64,000 nucleotides of DNA from Acinetobacter sp. ANC 4169 (GTDB lineage: Bacteria; Pseudomonadota; Gammaproteobacteria; Pseudomonadales; Moraxellaceae). The DNA lies in the NCBI RefSeq assembly GCF_002135355.1, contig NZ_NEGE01000008.1, forward strand, positions 95,984-159,983, given 5' to 3'. A program made the position numbers and the translations under genes. The notes below the pieces were generated by a model. That model saw nothing but the letters and a program-made list of their open reading frames with translations. It searched no databases and was not told the origin of the DNA. Positions 1 through 8,549 of the stretch are shown piece by piece. How positions within the stretch are numbered: position 1 is the first letter of the stretch; the number at the start of each line of letters is the position of its first letter.

Positions 1-2
1 CA

Positions 3-251
3 AGCAGCAACCAAGTCACAGCCACGGTAAAGAAGATTGAAGGCTATGGTGAATTAGGGGATGCCTTCACCTTTAAAACTGTTTCTGGCAAACGTTATAT
101 GGTGTATAACGCAGGCGGAACCAGCCCGATCAAGGGTGAAATGCTGATTCAGCAATCTGCAAAATCTAAACAAAAAATTTGCTTAGTGCTGGACAGCTAT
201 CCGAATGAACCGCGCATGGTGCAAGCTGTAAAGAAAGGTGCGTGTAAATAA
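3..251 (+). CDS. 3'-partial hypothetical protein
   Basis: Only the last 82 codons are in the window, ending at TAA 249-251. The visible part is a soluble, lysine-rich tail with two cysteines (KQKICLVLD and the C-terminal GACK). I do not recognise the family, and nothing shows whether it belongs to the ssrA element or to the flanking chromosome. A good hairpin about 90 bp downstream probably ends its transcript. Confidence 0.6.
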   Translation, partial: SSNQVTATVKKIEGYGELGDAFTFKTVSGKRYMVYNAGGTSPIKGEMLIQQSAKSKQKICLVLDSYPNEPRMVQAVKKGACK

Positions 252-341
252 CCACTTCTTCCTCTGTCTGAGCTTAACCCAGCCATACATTAATTGCCTT
301 TTATAGTATCTCGGCTGTAAATTGAAATTTTCAGCTAACTA

Positions 342-367
342 AATATGGGAGCTACTGCTCCCATATT
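342..367. terminator. Bidirectional hairpin terminator
   Basis: A perfect 11-bp stem (AATATGGGAGC / GCTCCCATATT) with a TACT loop is followed by an ATTATTTT tract. It lies between the plus-strand partial gene and the minus-strand gene ending at 497, so it could serve both. A separate 10-bp palindrome (GCTGATCAGC) follows at 375-384. The rest of 252-496 shows nothing else. Confidence 0.6.
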
Positions 368-496
368 ATTTTCGGCTGATCAGCTGAAGCTATTTTAGGT
401 AATCTCTACATTATTTGGGAAAGTTGGATCATAAGTTTAGTTAAACATCATTGAAGATCATGCGAACGATGTTTTTGAAATTTCCTCTGGCTTATA

Positions 497-763
497 TTAA
501 TTAAAATTTCGCTGACAGTTATGACAATGAAAGAACGTCACAGATTGTTGCGGCTTTGAAGGCTGAATAATGCTATCAAGCAAACCGCCGATCACTGCAC
601 CCGCCAAGCCGCCTAAAATGGGTGAGAATGGCGAAGGAAAACTTTTAGCAAGGCTCGCTCCAATTCCAGCGCCTGCCATAGACGACAAATTATTCGCATT
701 CCCTGAGTGAGCTGTTTCACGGCTAACACTTTCGGAATGGCAATAAGGACATGTAATGTTCAT
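497..763 (-). CDS. Small double-CxxC glycine-zipper protein
   Basis: An 88-aa protein. The start at 763 is preferred over the longer frame because AAAGG lies just upstream. A CPYC motif near the N-terminus and CHNC near the C-terminus could form one split zinc ribbon. Between them is a hydrophobic Gly/Ala-rich segment (GAGIGASLA, GGLAGAVIGGLL) resembling a glycine zipper that enters membranes. It lies downstream of the Gp2-like gene on the same strand. A zinc-anchored membrane peptide is inference; function is unknown. Similar short proteins occur in Acinetobacter, which fits either cargo or a resident gene. Confidence 0.6.
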   Translation of the reverse strand: MNITCPYCHSESVSRETAHSGNANNLSSMAGAGIGASLAKSFPSPFSPILGGLAGAVIGGLLDSIIQPSKPQQSVTFFHCHNCQRNFN

Positions 764-853
764 AAGATATACCTTTAAAATGAAAAGGCCTACCGATTGA
801 TAAGCCTTTGAATGTGTGAATAAACATTCTTCGTTCATGTTAATGATGTATAT

Positions 854-1729
854 CTATGATTTTTTGGAATCCCGATTTCTGGGCCCTGAGCCACCTTTAC
901 TAAACTTCCGCATTCCCTTCAAAGGAGCTCTTAAGTATTGGTCATTCTTCTCTAAATCAGCTAAATAACCTATTGCTTTTAACGCGTTCCCTACCTCTTT
1001 AGAGTTACGCCTTTCAATCATTCCAATACCTAACTGATTCAAACCCCAATAATACTTTTTATGCTCAGCTTGATTGCAGTTATAAAACTGTCCACACCCT
1101 CCTGTAATTTTATCTTTCCACAATTCACCAATGCACTGTCCTAAGTAAGAATCTCGATTACGCAAAGAACCGTTATATATCAGCAACAGATGACAATGAT
1201 ACCCTCTGCTTTTTCCACCCTGCTCTAGACGATAAACATACCCGACCTGATCCTTAAAAATAGTATCCTTATCTTGAATGCGACTAACCAACTTCTCAAT
1301 ATCACGATTGAACTTACCTATACTCGGTTGTGACAAAGCCTTGTATGACAGATCAACTCTTACCAAGAGTAGCTTACGATGTCGATCTAACAGCTCATTA
1401 AAATATTTTTTTAAACTTCTTTGGTTATCTCGAATCTGATCAATGAATCCATCCAAGAAGCTTTCCTGCTTTTCAGCCAACTCACGCTGTAAGCATTGAA
1501 ATACGCTCTTACTTTCAAAAATCTCCTGATCCTCACAAGAAATATTTTCAGGGAGCAGATTGAAATAGGCTTCTACTAAAGGGCTGTATGTACAGTCTGG
1601 ATTGTGAACAGCTCTTGCTTTGCTTTTAAGTGTATCAAAGTCAAATTGGAAATCATTCCAGCGGTATTTTCTTCTAGATACCTTAAGCATGAAGTTTTCA
1701 ATATCAAGTAAGGTTTGTGCTTCGTTCAC
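854..1729 (-). CDS. Inovirus Gp2-like / YagK-YfjJ replication-associated protein
   Basis: A 291-aa protein with GTG start at 1729. An LLLVRVDLSY strand lies at about 120-129, then a YRLEQGGKSRGYHCHLLLIY block at about 166-185. The His-Cys-His triad (178-180) and the tyrosines after it match the pattern of the Gp2/YagK-YfjJ C-terminal domain, a relative of rolling-circle Rep proteins. The role would be nicking the element's DNA to start replication. Reading from the start codon back, the Shine-Dalgarno AGGAA sits inside a 9-bp inverted repeat, hinting at translational control. Strand and neighbours place it in the ssrA-borne element. The family call is fairly safe; active nuclease function is not shown. 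Confidence 0.75.
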   Translation of the reverse strand: MNEAQTLLDIENFMLKVSRRKYRWNDFQFDFDTLKSKARAVHNPDCTYSPLVEAYFNLLPENISCEDQEIFESKSVFQCLQRELAEKQESFLDGFIDQIRDNQRSLKKYFNELLDRHRKLLLVRVDLSYKALSQPSIGKFNRDIEKLVSRIQDKDTIFKDQVGYVYRLEQGGKSRGYHCHLLLIYNGSLRNRDSYLGQCIGELWKDKITGGCGQFYNCNQAEHKKYYWGLNQLGIGMIERRNSKEVGNALKAIGYLADLEKNDQYLRAPLKGMRKFSKGGSGPRNRDSKKS

Positions 1730-1737
1730 GAATGTAT

Positions 1738-1765
1738 TTCCTATGTTAGGTGAAAGACATAGGAA
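1738..1765 (-). promoter_or_regulatory. Hairpin covering the gp2-like ribosome binding site
   Basis: A perfect 9-bp inverted repeat (TTCCTATGT / ACATAGGAA) with a 10-nt spacer lies just before the GTG at 1729. On the minus-strand RNA the 3' arm contains the AGGAA Shine-Dalgarno sequence, so the folded leader would hide the ribosome site. This may limit Rep-like protein synthesis, as copy-number leaders do in plasmids; that role is inferred. Confidence 0.45.
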
Positions 1766-1812
1766 TCACTGCTCAGTATTTTTTACACATGAACGTAAGC
1801 ATTGAACTCAAT

Positions 1813-1846
1813 AAAAAAACCTTCATCATTTGGAGTGATGAAGGTT
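1813..1846 (-). terminator. Rho-independent terminator after the 865-aa gene
   Basis: An 11-bp perfect stem (AACCTTCATCA / TGATGAAGGTT) with a 7-nt loop is followed on the minus strand by a run of T. It separates the 865-aa gene from the gp2-like gene, so the latter probably has its own promoter between 1766 and 1812. Confidence 0.7.
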
Positions 1847-2020
1847 GATTAAGAAGATTAAGTATTTAATAAATAGAATATATATTAAATATATATCCTA
1901 GTCAGATTAACTCAAAATGTACTCACTAGACTTCTCATAAAATTCAAAACGCTGCTTCTATAGCAAGCTGTCGAAACTCTACAAATTATCCTATTTTTAT
2001 AGAAAAGATTGAAGCGGAAG

Positions 2021-4618
2021 TTAGGTTTTTGTTTTTCTTAACTTTGCAGTTTTGCTGGAGCTCATTTTTACATTTTTTTTAATCAGCCATTTAGGGACTT
2101 TTTGATAGATCTCATCATTGAGCACGTCTTGATAGACTGCAATTGGTGCAACATGGTTAATAAAAATTTTTGCTAATTTATAATGTGTTGTTTCTAGTAT
2201 GAGTTGCTCATAATTTAACTCTGGAACTGAATGAATCAATCTCAATTGCTTAACGACTCCATCAATGCTACTGACGCTAGTCTTTTCCAGACTATAGGTA
2301 TCACACGATTTCTGCCATGCTATGGATAAAGCATCTATTAAATTTGGACAATGAATTAAAACCTGGGCTTTAAATATAAATACAACATTGGCCGCAAACC
2401 CGATAATTTTATTGGACTTACTTCTCTCTATACCTTCCCAATACCCCAAATATCCTGTGATGAATGAAAAAGGTAAACTTTTTTTATTTATCTGCAACAT
2501 ATTTGAGAAAATTTTAGATAGGTCTTGTTGCGTAATCCTGTCTTTTGATTGCTCGGAGAATAAACATCGAATGATCACAACATCTTGCCGCATTGCAAAG
2601 CGCAACATTTCTTTAACCTTAATCAAACGTGTCTTATGCCTTTGCATGTGAAGCAAATGGAGTGTTTGATCCGCGCCTTCATTATTTATTATCTGTTGGG
2701 TATTGATAGACCGCTGAGGAGCAGCGTCATCAATGATCAATGAGTTAGTTGAATCTTTACTACCGATTCTTAAGGTTGAACTTCTATTCACTTCCATTTC
2801 AATCACATCTTTCTCAACCTTTTCCTTAAATTCTGGCTTAGAAGGCAAAACTGACTGGTTTATTTTTATTATTTTTTTAGGATGAAAAAACAACATCTCT
2901 GTAAATTGATACTCTGCCAATAATCTATCTATCTTTTTTTGATTTTTTTCTGAATCCAAATCCAAATATAAAAAATGCTGTAGCAATCCTGAACTATAAG
3001 TATCATCAATTTGGTTACGGAAGACTGAAAAAAAGTGCCCCAATGTTTTACTGACTATTTTCCCTTCCAACTTCACCTCAAGCTCAGCCAATAATTCAGT
3101 CTGTTTAAGTATTTCAGCAAACTGAAGCAAGTGACGAGATGTCACATGCTCAAAAGATACAGGGGAATGCCATCTTTTAATACGATAGTCTGTATCAATG
3201 GGATGAAAACCTAAAAGGCTAGATTCCATAAATGTTAGAATAAAAATTTCAACTTTAATGGCTAATTCAGTAAATTTAGACAACCCCCAAATCGCCATCT
3301 GCTCAGCAACAATCATTGAAGCCTGAATCAAGTATTCCTTAGAATTTTCAGACAAATGCTTCTGATCCCAAATCAGTTTAGTTCTAGAGCAATGCAATAT
3401 ATTCCATAAACTTTGATAATTATCCAATGCATTACATTCCAGCCAGATTATTTCTTGCTTCGGCAATGTTCTCCTTTTTGATTCTTGCTGTCGTGGAGCC
3501 CCATTCAATAAGTTAACTACATCTGATAAAAATTTTGTATTATCGATATTCTCAGACCTTTGTTTAGAAGCGATGTGAATAGGACTCAATCTGCCAAAAT
3601 TTAATAAATTTTCAGTTAAGCCAAAAACAAGATGATGTATAAGCTCGCTGCTAGCATTCTCAGTATTGATCACAAAAAGTTTGTCATTACTCATAGATGA
3701 GTCAAGCAATCTAAATTTATCATTTAGAGATCCAACATCAATCCTTAAACTTTTAGATGATGAGTTCTCTATTTCTTCCCGAATGACTCTTTCTATATTT
3801 AGTGCAATATTATTTTCATTAGTAGATGCAGACTTATTTTGTACAAGACAAACAACGTAATAGCTTTGCCAATTTTTTGCGAAAGAACAATCGACTGCCA
3901 TCACATACTTTATTTCGCGCAACCGACCAAAATTTTCAAAAAGATTGATCATATGCTTCAAATCAAAGTCATCGGCCTGGTTTGAGTAAACTGTGACTTT
4001 AAAAGCAACTACATAGAGAAACCCAACTTGAGCAAGGAGCGATTCAATTTGTGGATAAATTTCTTCCCTAAAAAAGACAGAATACTGATTAACCTCTTTT
4101 TTTAAATCAAATTGCAAGCCTTTTAGAGGTGATTGACTTTTAGCCACACGCCATTCGATATATTTTTTTAAAAAAGCCTCAGCAAAACCATCCGCTGAAA
4201 ATGGAAAAAATCTAGTTTCATCTTTGTAGTTGCTCTGCGAGTTCTGAAAAGCAATCACCTCACGCCGACTTTGAACTCTCTGAACAAAATAATTAAATTC
4301 ATGACACTCAAAAAACTCATCATCAGGATGCCTAATATCATTTAGCTTTGGAAATACTTTTACTTGCTTCAAAGCCTCCAATAGTGCACTGACACCCTGA
4401 TGCCTCAAGTGCTGATCAAGCTCACACACTCCATTATCCAAGCTTCGTATTAAATATGGAACCGCAGTATCTAATAGTGCATAAACAGCTATTGCAGGAC
4501 TGTAAGAGTTTTTTTCACTACCGCTTATTTCATCTGAAAAATATAATTCTTTATATAAAATATCTAACTGCTTAAAAAATTTCTTTTTTTCTTTAATAAA
4601 TCTAGTTTCAATACTCAT
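2021..4618 (-). CDS. 865-aa protein of unknown function in the ssrA element
   Basis: A large soluble protein, Lys/Ser-rich and low in GC, with no signal peptide or membrane segment. I do not recognise the family. Two stretches resemble the beta-rich core of the neighbouring Gp2-like protein by eye. One is at about 198-280 (VGFLYVVAFKVTVYS, then YVMAVDCSF). The other is at about 679-770 (DVVIIRCLFSEQ, then YLGYWEGIERSKSN and a hydrophobic strand where Gp2 has HCHLLLIY). The His-Cys-His triad is absent in both, so if related they would be catalytically dead. It is transcribed alone and ends at its own terminator. It could be a replication partner, a structural protein or a defence protein; none is supported directly. 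Confidence 0.6.
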   Translation of the reverse strand: MSIETRFIKEKKKFFKQLDILYKELYFSDEISGSEKNSYSPAIAVYALLDTAVPYLIRSLDNGVCELDQHLRHQGVSALLEALKQVKVFPKLNDIRHPDDEFFECHEFNYFVQRVQSRREVIAFQNSQSNYKDETRFFPFSADGFAEAFLKKYIEWRVAKSQSPLKGLQFDLKKEVNQYSVFFREEIYPQIESLLAQVGFLYVVAFKVTVYSNQADDFDLKHMINLFENFGRLREIKYVMAVDCSFAKNWQSYYVVCLVQNKSASTNENNIALNIERVIREEIENSSSKSLRIDVGSLNDKFRLLDSSMSNDKLFVINTENASSELIHHLVFGLTENLLNFGRLSPIHIASKQRSENIDNTKFLSDVVNLLNGAPRQQESKRRTLPKQEIIWLECNALDNYQSLWNILHCSRTKLIWDQKHLSENSKEYLIQASMIVAEQMAIWGLSKFTELAIKVEIFILTFMESSLLGFHPIDTDYRIKRWHSPVSFEHVTSRHLLQFAEILKQTELLAELEVKLEGKIVSKTLGHFFSVFRNQIDDTYSSGLLQHFLYLDLDSEKNQKKIDRLLAEYQFTEMLFFHPKKIIKINQSVLPSKPEFKEKVEKDVIEMEVNRSSTLRIGSKDSTNSLIIDDAAPQRSINTQQIINNEGADQTLHLLHMQRHKTRLIKVKEMLRFAMRQDVVIIRCLFSEQSKDRITQQDLSKIFSNMLQINKKSLPFSFITGYLGYWEGIERSKSNKIIGFAANVVFIFKAQVLIHCPNLIDALSIAWQKSCDTYSLEKTSVSSIDGVVKQLRLIHSVPELNYEQLILETTHYKLAKIFINHVAPIAVYQDVLNDEIYQKVPKWLIKKNVKMSSSKTAKLRKTKT

Positions 4619-4804
4619 TTTTCAAACTTAAGCTATTGTTTTAAATTTAAATACAACAATATATGATACAAGTTTAGAACTCAATATTTTTTCAAAAAAA
4701 TCAATTTTAATCATAGAAAAAACGGCAATAAATATATAAATTTAAGCCGCCTTATCTAGCCAATAAAATCAATATATTTTTGAGTTTTAAGCTATATGCA
4801 CGCG

Positions 4805-4838
4805 AAAAAAAACCACGCATCAAAGCGTGGTTTTTTTT
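4805..4838. terminator. Bidirectional terminator, integrase side
   Basis: An AAAAAAAACCACGC / GCGTGGTTTTTTTT hairpin with a 6-nt loop has A/T runs on both sides. It lies just after the integrase stop codon on the minus strand. The remaining 4619-4804 is AT-rich DNA upstream of the 865-aa gene and must hold its promoter; I could not pick one reliably. Confidence 0.8.
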
Positions 4839-4851
4839 ATATTGTAGTCAG

Positions 4852-5988
4852 TTAACTTAACCACTCCTTTACTTTCTCCCCATACCACTCCATGAGCTTT
4901 ACACGCTCATCCCAATACTGTGCTCGGTTATACGCAGAACGAATTCTATTCTGTGGCACATGGGCAAGCTGACGCTCAATTGCATCAGGATTGAATAAAT
5001 TTGATTCATTTAACACAGTACTGAATAGCGATCTAAATCCATGTGTTGTCATTCGACCTGCATAACCAGAACGCTTAATCACTGCCAAAATTGATTCACT
5101 ACGCATAGGCTCTTTGTTATTTAAACGATGTGGAAATAGCAAGTCTTGGTTATGTGTCAAACGTAGTGCTTGGAGCTCATCAATCATCATGTCTGTTAAT
5201 GGTACACGATGGGGTAAACCGTTCTTCATACGCTCAGAGGGGATGTCCCATTTACGTTCTTCTAGGTCAAACTCATCCCAACTTGCCTGTAGTAATTCAC
5301 TGACTCGAACGCCTGTAAGCATGATCAAAATAATTGCATGATGCGTTTGCGCATCGGCAGGATAAGCTTTAATACGTCTAAGAAATTCAGGCATTTCACT
5401 TTCAGGTAGTGAAGCCAAATTCTTCACTTTTTTATTCTTAAGTGCATAAACTAAATCACTTGCAGGATTGTCATATCGATAGCCATGTGCAATGGCATAC
5501 TTCATCACCATGCCACAACGGGATAACGTGCGTTTAGCAACTTCAGTAGATCCTCTTGCCTCAATCTTTTTGATGATCTGCAAGATATCTGGTGCTTTAA
5601 TCTGATTGATTCGTTTATTGGCAAGCGTACCGTTGAGCTCATCTAAAGAAGCTCGTACATTACTAATATGTTTAGATGACCAAGTTTCTCTTTGATTCTC
5701 AAACCAGTCCTCAGCCACTTCTTTAAAAAACGGCTTAATGTCTTCGTATAAGACAGACTTGGAATGTTTGTATTTGAGTTCAAGTGCAAGCTCCCTTGCT
5801 TTCTTTAAACTCATGTCAGGATATGGACCAAGCGACTCTGACTTACGTTCACCATGAACGGTATAACGTACATTCCAATATTTTTGTCCTGCAGGAGTCA
5901 CAAGAAGTGAAAGACCATTCTCATCTGACAGACGGTAACGCTTATCTTGTGGTTGCGCTTTTCTGCATTCCGTATCTGTGAGTTTCAT
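4852..5988 (-). CDS. P4-type tyrosine integrase
   Basis: 378 aa. The N-terminal DUF4102-like arm-binding domain covers about 1-90 (LTDTECRKAQP, SLGPYPDMSLKKAR), followed by a SAM-like core-binding domain and the catalytic domain. Catalytic signatures are Arg in TGVRVSELL, the HGFRS box, His in QLAHVPQN and the nucleophile Tyr in AYNRAQYW. Integrases of this family insert into tRNA or tmRNA 3' ends, and this one starts about 185 bp from the ssrA 3' end, reading away. It should catalyse integration and excision of the element. All key residues are present and the length is close to the family norm. Repeated TGGGTAA-like boxes in front of it suggest autoregulation or arm-site binding. Confidence 0.92.
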   Translation of the reverse strand: MKLTDTECRKAQPQDKRYRLSDENGLSLLVTPAGQKYWNVRYTVHGERKSESLGPYPDMSLKKARELALELKYKHSKSVLYEDIKPFFKEVAEDWFENQRETWSSKHISNVRASLDELNGTLANKRINQIKAPDILQIIKKIEARGSTEVAKRTLSRCGMVMKYAIAHGYRYDNPASDLVYALKNKKVKNLASLPESEMPEFLRRIKAYPADAQTHHAIILIMLTGVRVSELLQASWDEFDLEERKWDIPSERMKNGLPHRVPLTDMMIDELQALRLTHNQDLLFPHRLNNKEPMRSESILAVIKRSGYAGRMTTHGFRSLFSTVLNESNLFNPDAIERQLAHVPQNRIRSAYNRAQYWDERVKLMEWYGEKVKEWLS

Positions 5989-5993
5989 CTGTG

Positions 5994-6068
5994 TTTACCC
6001 ATTATCTAGACTAAAAATAATTGGGTAAATTTTCCCAATAATTACCCACAAAAGGCAAAAATTGGGTC
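5994..6068. promoter_or_regulatory. Cluster of TTACCCA/TGGGTAA boxes before the integrase
   Basis: Four copies of the same short word occur in 75 bp: TTTACCCA at 5994-6001, TTGGGTAA at 6021-6028, TTACCCA at 6042-6048 and TTGGGT at 6062-6067. Copies two and three face each other, and ATTGGG/CCCAAT forms a second dyad at 6020-6039. They lie directly upstream of the integrase ATG and beside the attachment site. They could be integrase arm sites, excisionase sites or a repressor operator. Confidence 0.5.
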
Positions 6069-6104
6069 ACACAGCTTAGGACAGGATCGGACAATACAGC
6101 CAAT

Positions 6105-6141
6105 AAAAAAGCCCTTAAACATTGAATTTAAGGGCTTTTTT
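6105..6141 (-). terminator. Terminator downstream of ssrA
   Basis: A GCCCTTAAA / TTTAAGGGC stem with a 7-nt loop is flanked by A6 and T6 runs. On the minus strand it follows the tmRNA 3' end by about 32 bp. If integration occurs within the ssrA 3' end, this terminator was supplied by the element. Confidence 0.8.
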
Positions 6142-6172
6142 ACATTCAGTCAAACATCTCTGAATTGAATTT

Positions 6173-6531
6173 TGGTGGAGATGGCGGGAGTTGAACCCGC
6201 GTCCGCCAGCACTACGCTCGAGAATACTACATGCTTAGATATCGTCTATTGTTTTAACTCTTTGTGACCCGACGAACAGGGTACAAATCGCGATCCTCTA
6301 AGTTTAGTACAAAGCCCCGAGGCTTGGCTTTATACGGACTTGTGTGCGTGCGCTTCAGTCGGACTCTCTAACCACAAGTATTCGGAGAGGCGGACAAGCT
6401 GCCCTTAGGCAGCTAGAGCGTATGATTCGTCGTTTGCGACTAAAAAATGCAAATTTGATTTACGAGAGAAAATGCGCTCTCGACATGCATCTATGAGTTT
6501 CATCACCAGCGTCGAAGCCAGAAACATCCCC
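6173..6531 (-). ncRNA. ssrA: tmRNA (ssrA)
   Basis: About 359 nt. On the minus strand the 5' end begins GGGGATG followed by the conserved TTCTGGCTTCGACG. The 3' end carries a T-arm (GGGTTCAACTCCCGCC) and an encoded CCA at 6175-6173. It rescues stalled ribosomes and tags their peptides for proteolysis. A TATGAT hexamer at 6550-6545 is a likely -10 box, with RNase P trimming the 5' end. The 3' end is the probable integration site of the left-hand element and is intact, as expected because such elements restore the gene. Confidence 0.95.
6405..6437 (-). other. tmRNA tag reading frame (ANDESYALAA)
   Basis: Inside ssrA, the minus-strand frame begins at GCA (6437-6435), encodes ANDESYALAA and stops at TAA (6407-6405). 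The ALAA end is the normal ClpXP degradation signal; the serine at position five is a small variation on commoner tags. Confidence 0.9.
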
Positions 6532-6662
6532 AAAGTAGACCGCAATCATAACATAAATGTTCAAACCCGCAGTGCGTTTTTTAAACATTTACACAAACAG
6601 ATGCGATTAATTCAATAATTGCGCTAATATTTTATTTTTCAAGTCCTATAAAAGAAATAATT

Positions 6663-8147
6663 ATGAGCTTTTTACTTGCACTCGATCAGGGAACCACCTC
6701 CAGCCGTGCGATTATCTTTAATGAACAAGGAAAAGTTCAGGCAACAGCTCAACGTGAAACGCATATTTCTACCCCACATTCAGGCTGGGTTGAACAGGAT
6801 GCCCAGGAAATCTGGACTACACAAATTGCAGTTGTGCAGCAAGCCCTCGCCTCTGCCCGAATTCTTGCCAAAGACATCAAAGCCATTGGCCTGACCAACC
6901 AGCGTGAAACAACGGTAATCTGGGATAAGCGTAATGGGAAACCGCTTGCCCCGGCCATTATCTGGCAAGACCGTCGTGCAACTGAATGGTGCAACCAGCT
7001 CCTGCAACAAAATTTGCAAGCGACTATCCAGCAAAAAACCGGTTTACTGATCGACCCTTATTTCAGTGCCGGTAAATTGGTCTGGTTACTGGAAAATGTA
7101 GCTGGCTTAGGTGAACTTGCCGAACAGGGTCATGTGGCTTTTGGTACGGTCGATAGCTGGTTGATGTGGAATTTAACCCAAGGTACAGAACATGTCATTG
7201 AAGCCAGCAATGCTTCACGCACCATGCTGATGAATCTGCAAACTCAGTTCTGGGATGAAGAGCTGCTCGAGCTGTTTAATATTCCGCATTCGGTTTTGCC
7301 AAAAATTATTGCCTCGGATACTTATATTGCCGACACTGCCACAGGTTTATTGGGAGCCAATATCCCGATTATGGGGATTTTAGGTGATCAGCAATCTGCC
7401 CTTTTTGGCCAATCTTGCTTCGAAGTCGGTACGGCAAAAAACACCTATGGCACTGGCTGCTTTATGCTGTTTAATACCGGCCATCAAGTTCAATTTAGCC
7501 AAAATAAATTACTCAGTACACTGGCGTGGCAATGCCATGATCAAACCACTTATGCGCTGGAAGGCAGCGTGTTTATGGCGGGTGCCATCGTGCAATGGCT
7601 ACGGGATGGTCTAGGCATTATTCAAAATAGCAGCGAAGTTGAAAAACTGGCCGGACAGGTGAATGATACCGATGGTGTGGTTCTGGTGCCGGCTTTTACC
7701 GGACTCGGCGCGCCACATTGGGACAGCGATGCCCGTGCCCTGCTCTGCGGGATGTCTCGCGGAACCAATAAAGCCCATATCGCCCGTGCAGCCTTGGAAT
7801 CTATTGCGTTTCAGGTTTCCGATGTTTTAACCGCGATGCAATCCGACATTAGCCATCCTTTAAAAGAGTTACGCGTAGATGGTGGTGCCAGTCGCAATGA
7901 CATGCTAATGCAATTCCAGGCCGATATACTCAATGTTCCGGTACTGCGTCCTAAAATGCTGGAATCGACTGCATGGGGCGCGGCGGCAATGGCAGGTTTA
8001 AAGGCAGGTGTATTTTCAAACTTGGATGAGATTGCGCAATCGTGGCAACTTGAACGAATATTTGAACCGCAGATGTCTGAAGATGAAAGACAAAGCCAGC
8101 TCAATAAATGGCAAACAGCACTGAAACGTGCCAAATCAGACTTATAA
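6663..8147 (+). CDS. glpK: Glycerol kinase
   Basis: 494 aa, full family length. It phosphorylates glycerol with ATP to sn-glycerol 3-phosphate in the cytoplasm. FGGY-kinase signatures are visible: DQGTTSSRAI at the N-terminal phosphate loop, GTVDSWLMW, YGTGCFMLFNTG, and DGGASRNDMLMQF in the C-terminal ATPase half. It stands alone between ssrA and the emr genes, without glpF or glpD beside it. The ATG at 6663 has only a weak purine-rich ribosome site (AAAAGAAA). Identification is secure. Confidence 0.96.
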   Translation: MSFLLALDQGTTSSRAIIFNEQGKVQATAQRETHISTPHSGWVEQDAQEIWTTQIAVVQQALASARILAKDIKAIGLTNQRETTVIWDKRNGKPLAPAIIWQDRRATEWCNQLLQQNLQATIQQKTGLLIDPYFSAGKLVWLLENVAGLGELAEQGHVAFGTVDSWLMWNLTQGTEHVIEASNASRTMLMNLQTQFWDEELLELFNIPHSVLPKIIASDTYIADTATGLLGANIPIMGILGDQQSALFGQSCFEVGTAKNTYGTGCFMLFNTGHQVQFSQNKLLSTLAWQCHDQTTYALEGSVFMAGAIVQWLRDGLGIIQNSSEVEKLAGQVNDTDGVVLVPAFTGLGAPHWDSDARALLCGMSRGTNKAHIARAALESIAFQVSDVLTAMQSDISHPLKELRVDGGASRNDMLMQFQADILNVPVLRPKMLESTAWGAAAMAGLKAGVFSNLDEIAQSWQLERIFEPQMSEDERQSQLNKWQTALKRAKSDL

Positions 8148-8471
8148 AATACGCTATAAAAAAACCGCTGAATGCAGTAATGCTGATCAGTTAAGGAGTT
8201 TCGAAATAGACTCTTTAGCTTTTTAGCAGTTAACGACGGAGTCTTACCGTTTTAAATCAAAGTTTTGCAGCTCATTTGTTACTTTGGTTTCGCCCAAATG
8301 AGAAGCACAGCTTCGCAAGAAAGGCATCTTGCGGAGTAATACTCCTCACCGCAAAACTCGTCAGCCACTATCAAGTAGCAAATTTATCGCAGAAACAATC
8401 ATTTTTTAATGTAGTCCTGCCTCAAACAGTTGCGGATGACTTTTCCACATATCAACTACAGTCATGAATTT
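8148..8471. other. Non-coding stretch after glpK
   Basis: About 320 bp without a credible gene. A 63-codon frame at 8276-8467 has no ribosome site and no recognisable protein. The stretch contains a near-palindrome around GGAGTAATACTCC at 8335-8347. The word CCGCTGAATGCAG near 8165 recurs in part as CTGAATGCAGCGG near 8517. Confidence 0.4.
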
Positions 8472-8508
8472 AAAAAAGAAAATACCAGTCAATTTCTTAA
8501 CTGACTGG
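8472..8508 (-). terminator. Terminator of the emr operon
   Basis: A CCAGTCA / TGACTGG 7-bp stem with a 10-nt loop is followed on the minus strand by TATTTTCTTTTTT. It lies about 40 bp after the emrB stop. Confidence 0.65.
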
Positions 8509-8549
8509 CATTAGCTGAATGCAGCGGTTTTTTATTTTAGAATTTTCGA

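Larger units (their letters stand above)
1..6200. mobile_element. Integrative element at the ssrA 3' end (partial; left limit unknown)
   Basis: A P4-type integrase gene starts about 185 bp past the 3' end of tmRNA and reads away from it, the usual arrangement for elements that integrate into ssrA. To its left are a Gp2-like replication protein and large AT-rich unknown genes, unlike the richer core DNA beyond 6.2 kb. I looked for a second copy of the tmRNA 3' end in 1-6100 and found none, so the distal junction is probably off-window and the left coordinate is only the window edge. Whether the first partial gene belongs to the element is unknown. Confidence 0.6.

Noticed and set aside
251..4800. 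Second ssrA att copy
   Set aside because: No match to the tmRNA 3' end found by eye.
8276..8467. 63-codon frame after glpK
   Set aside because: No ribosome site or recognisable protein.
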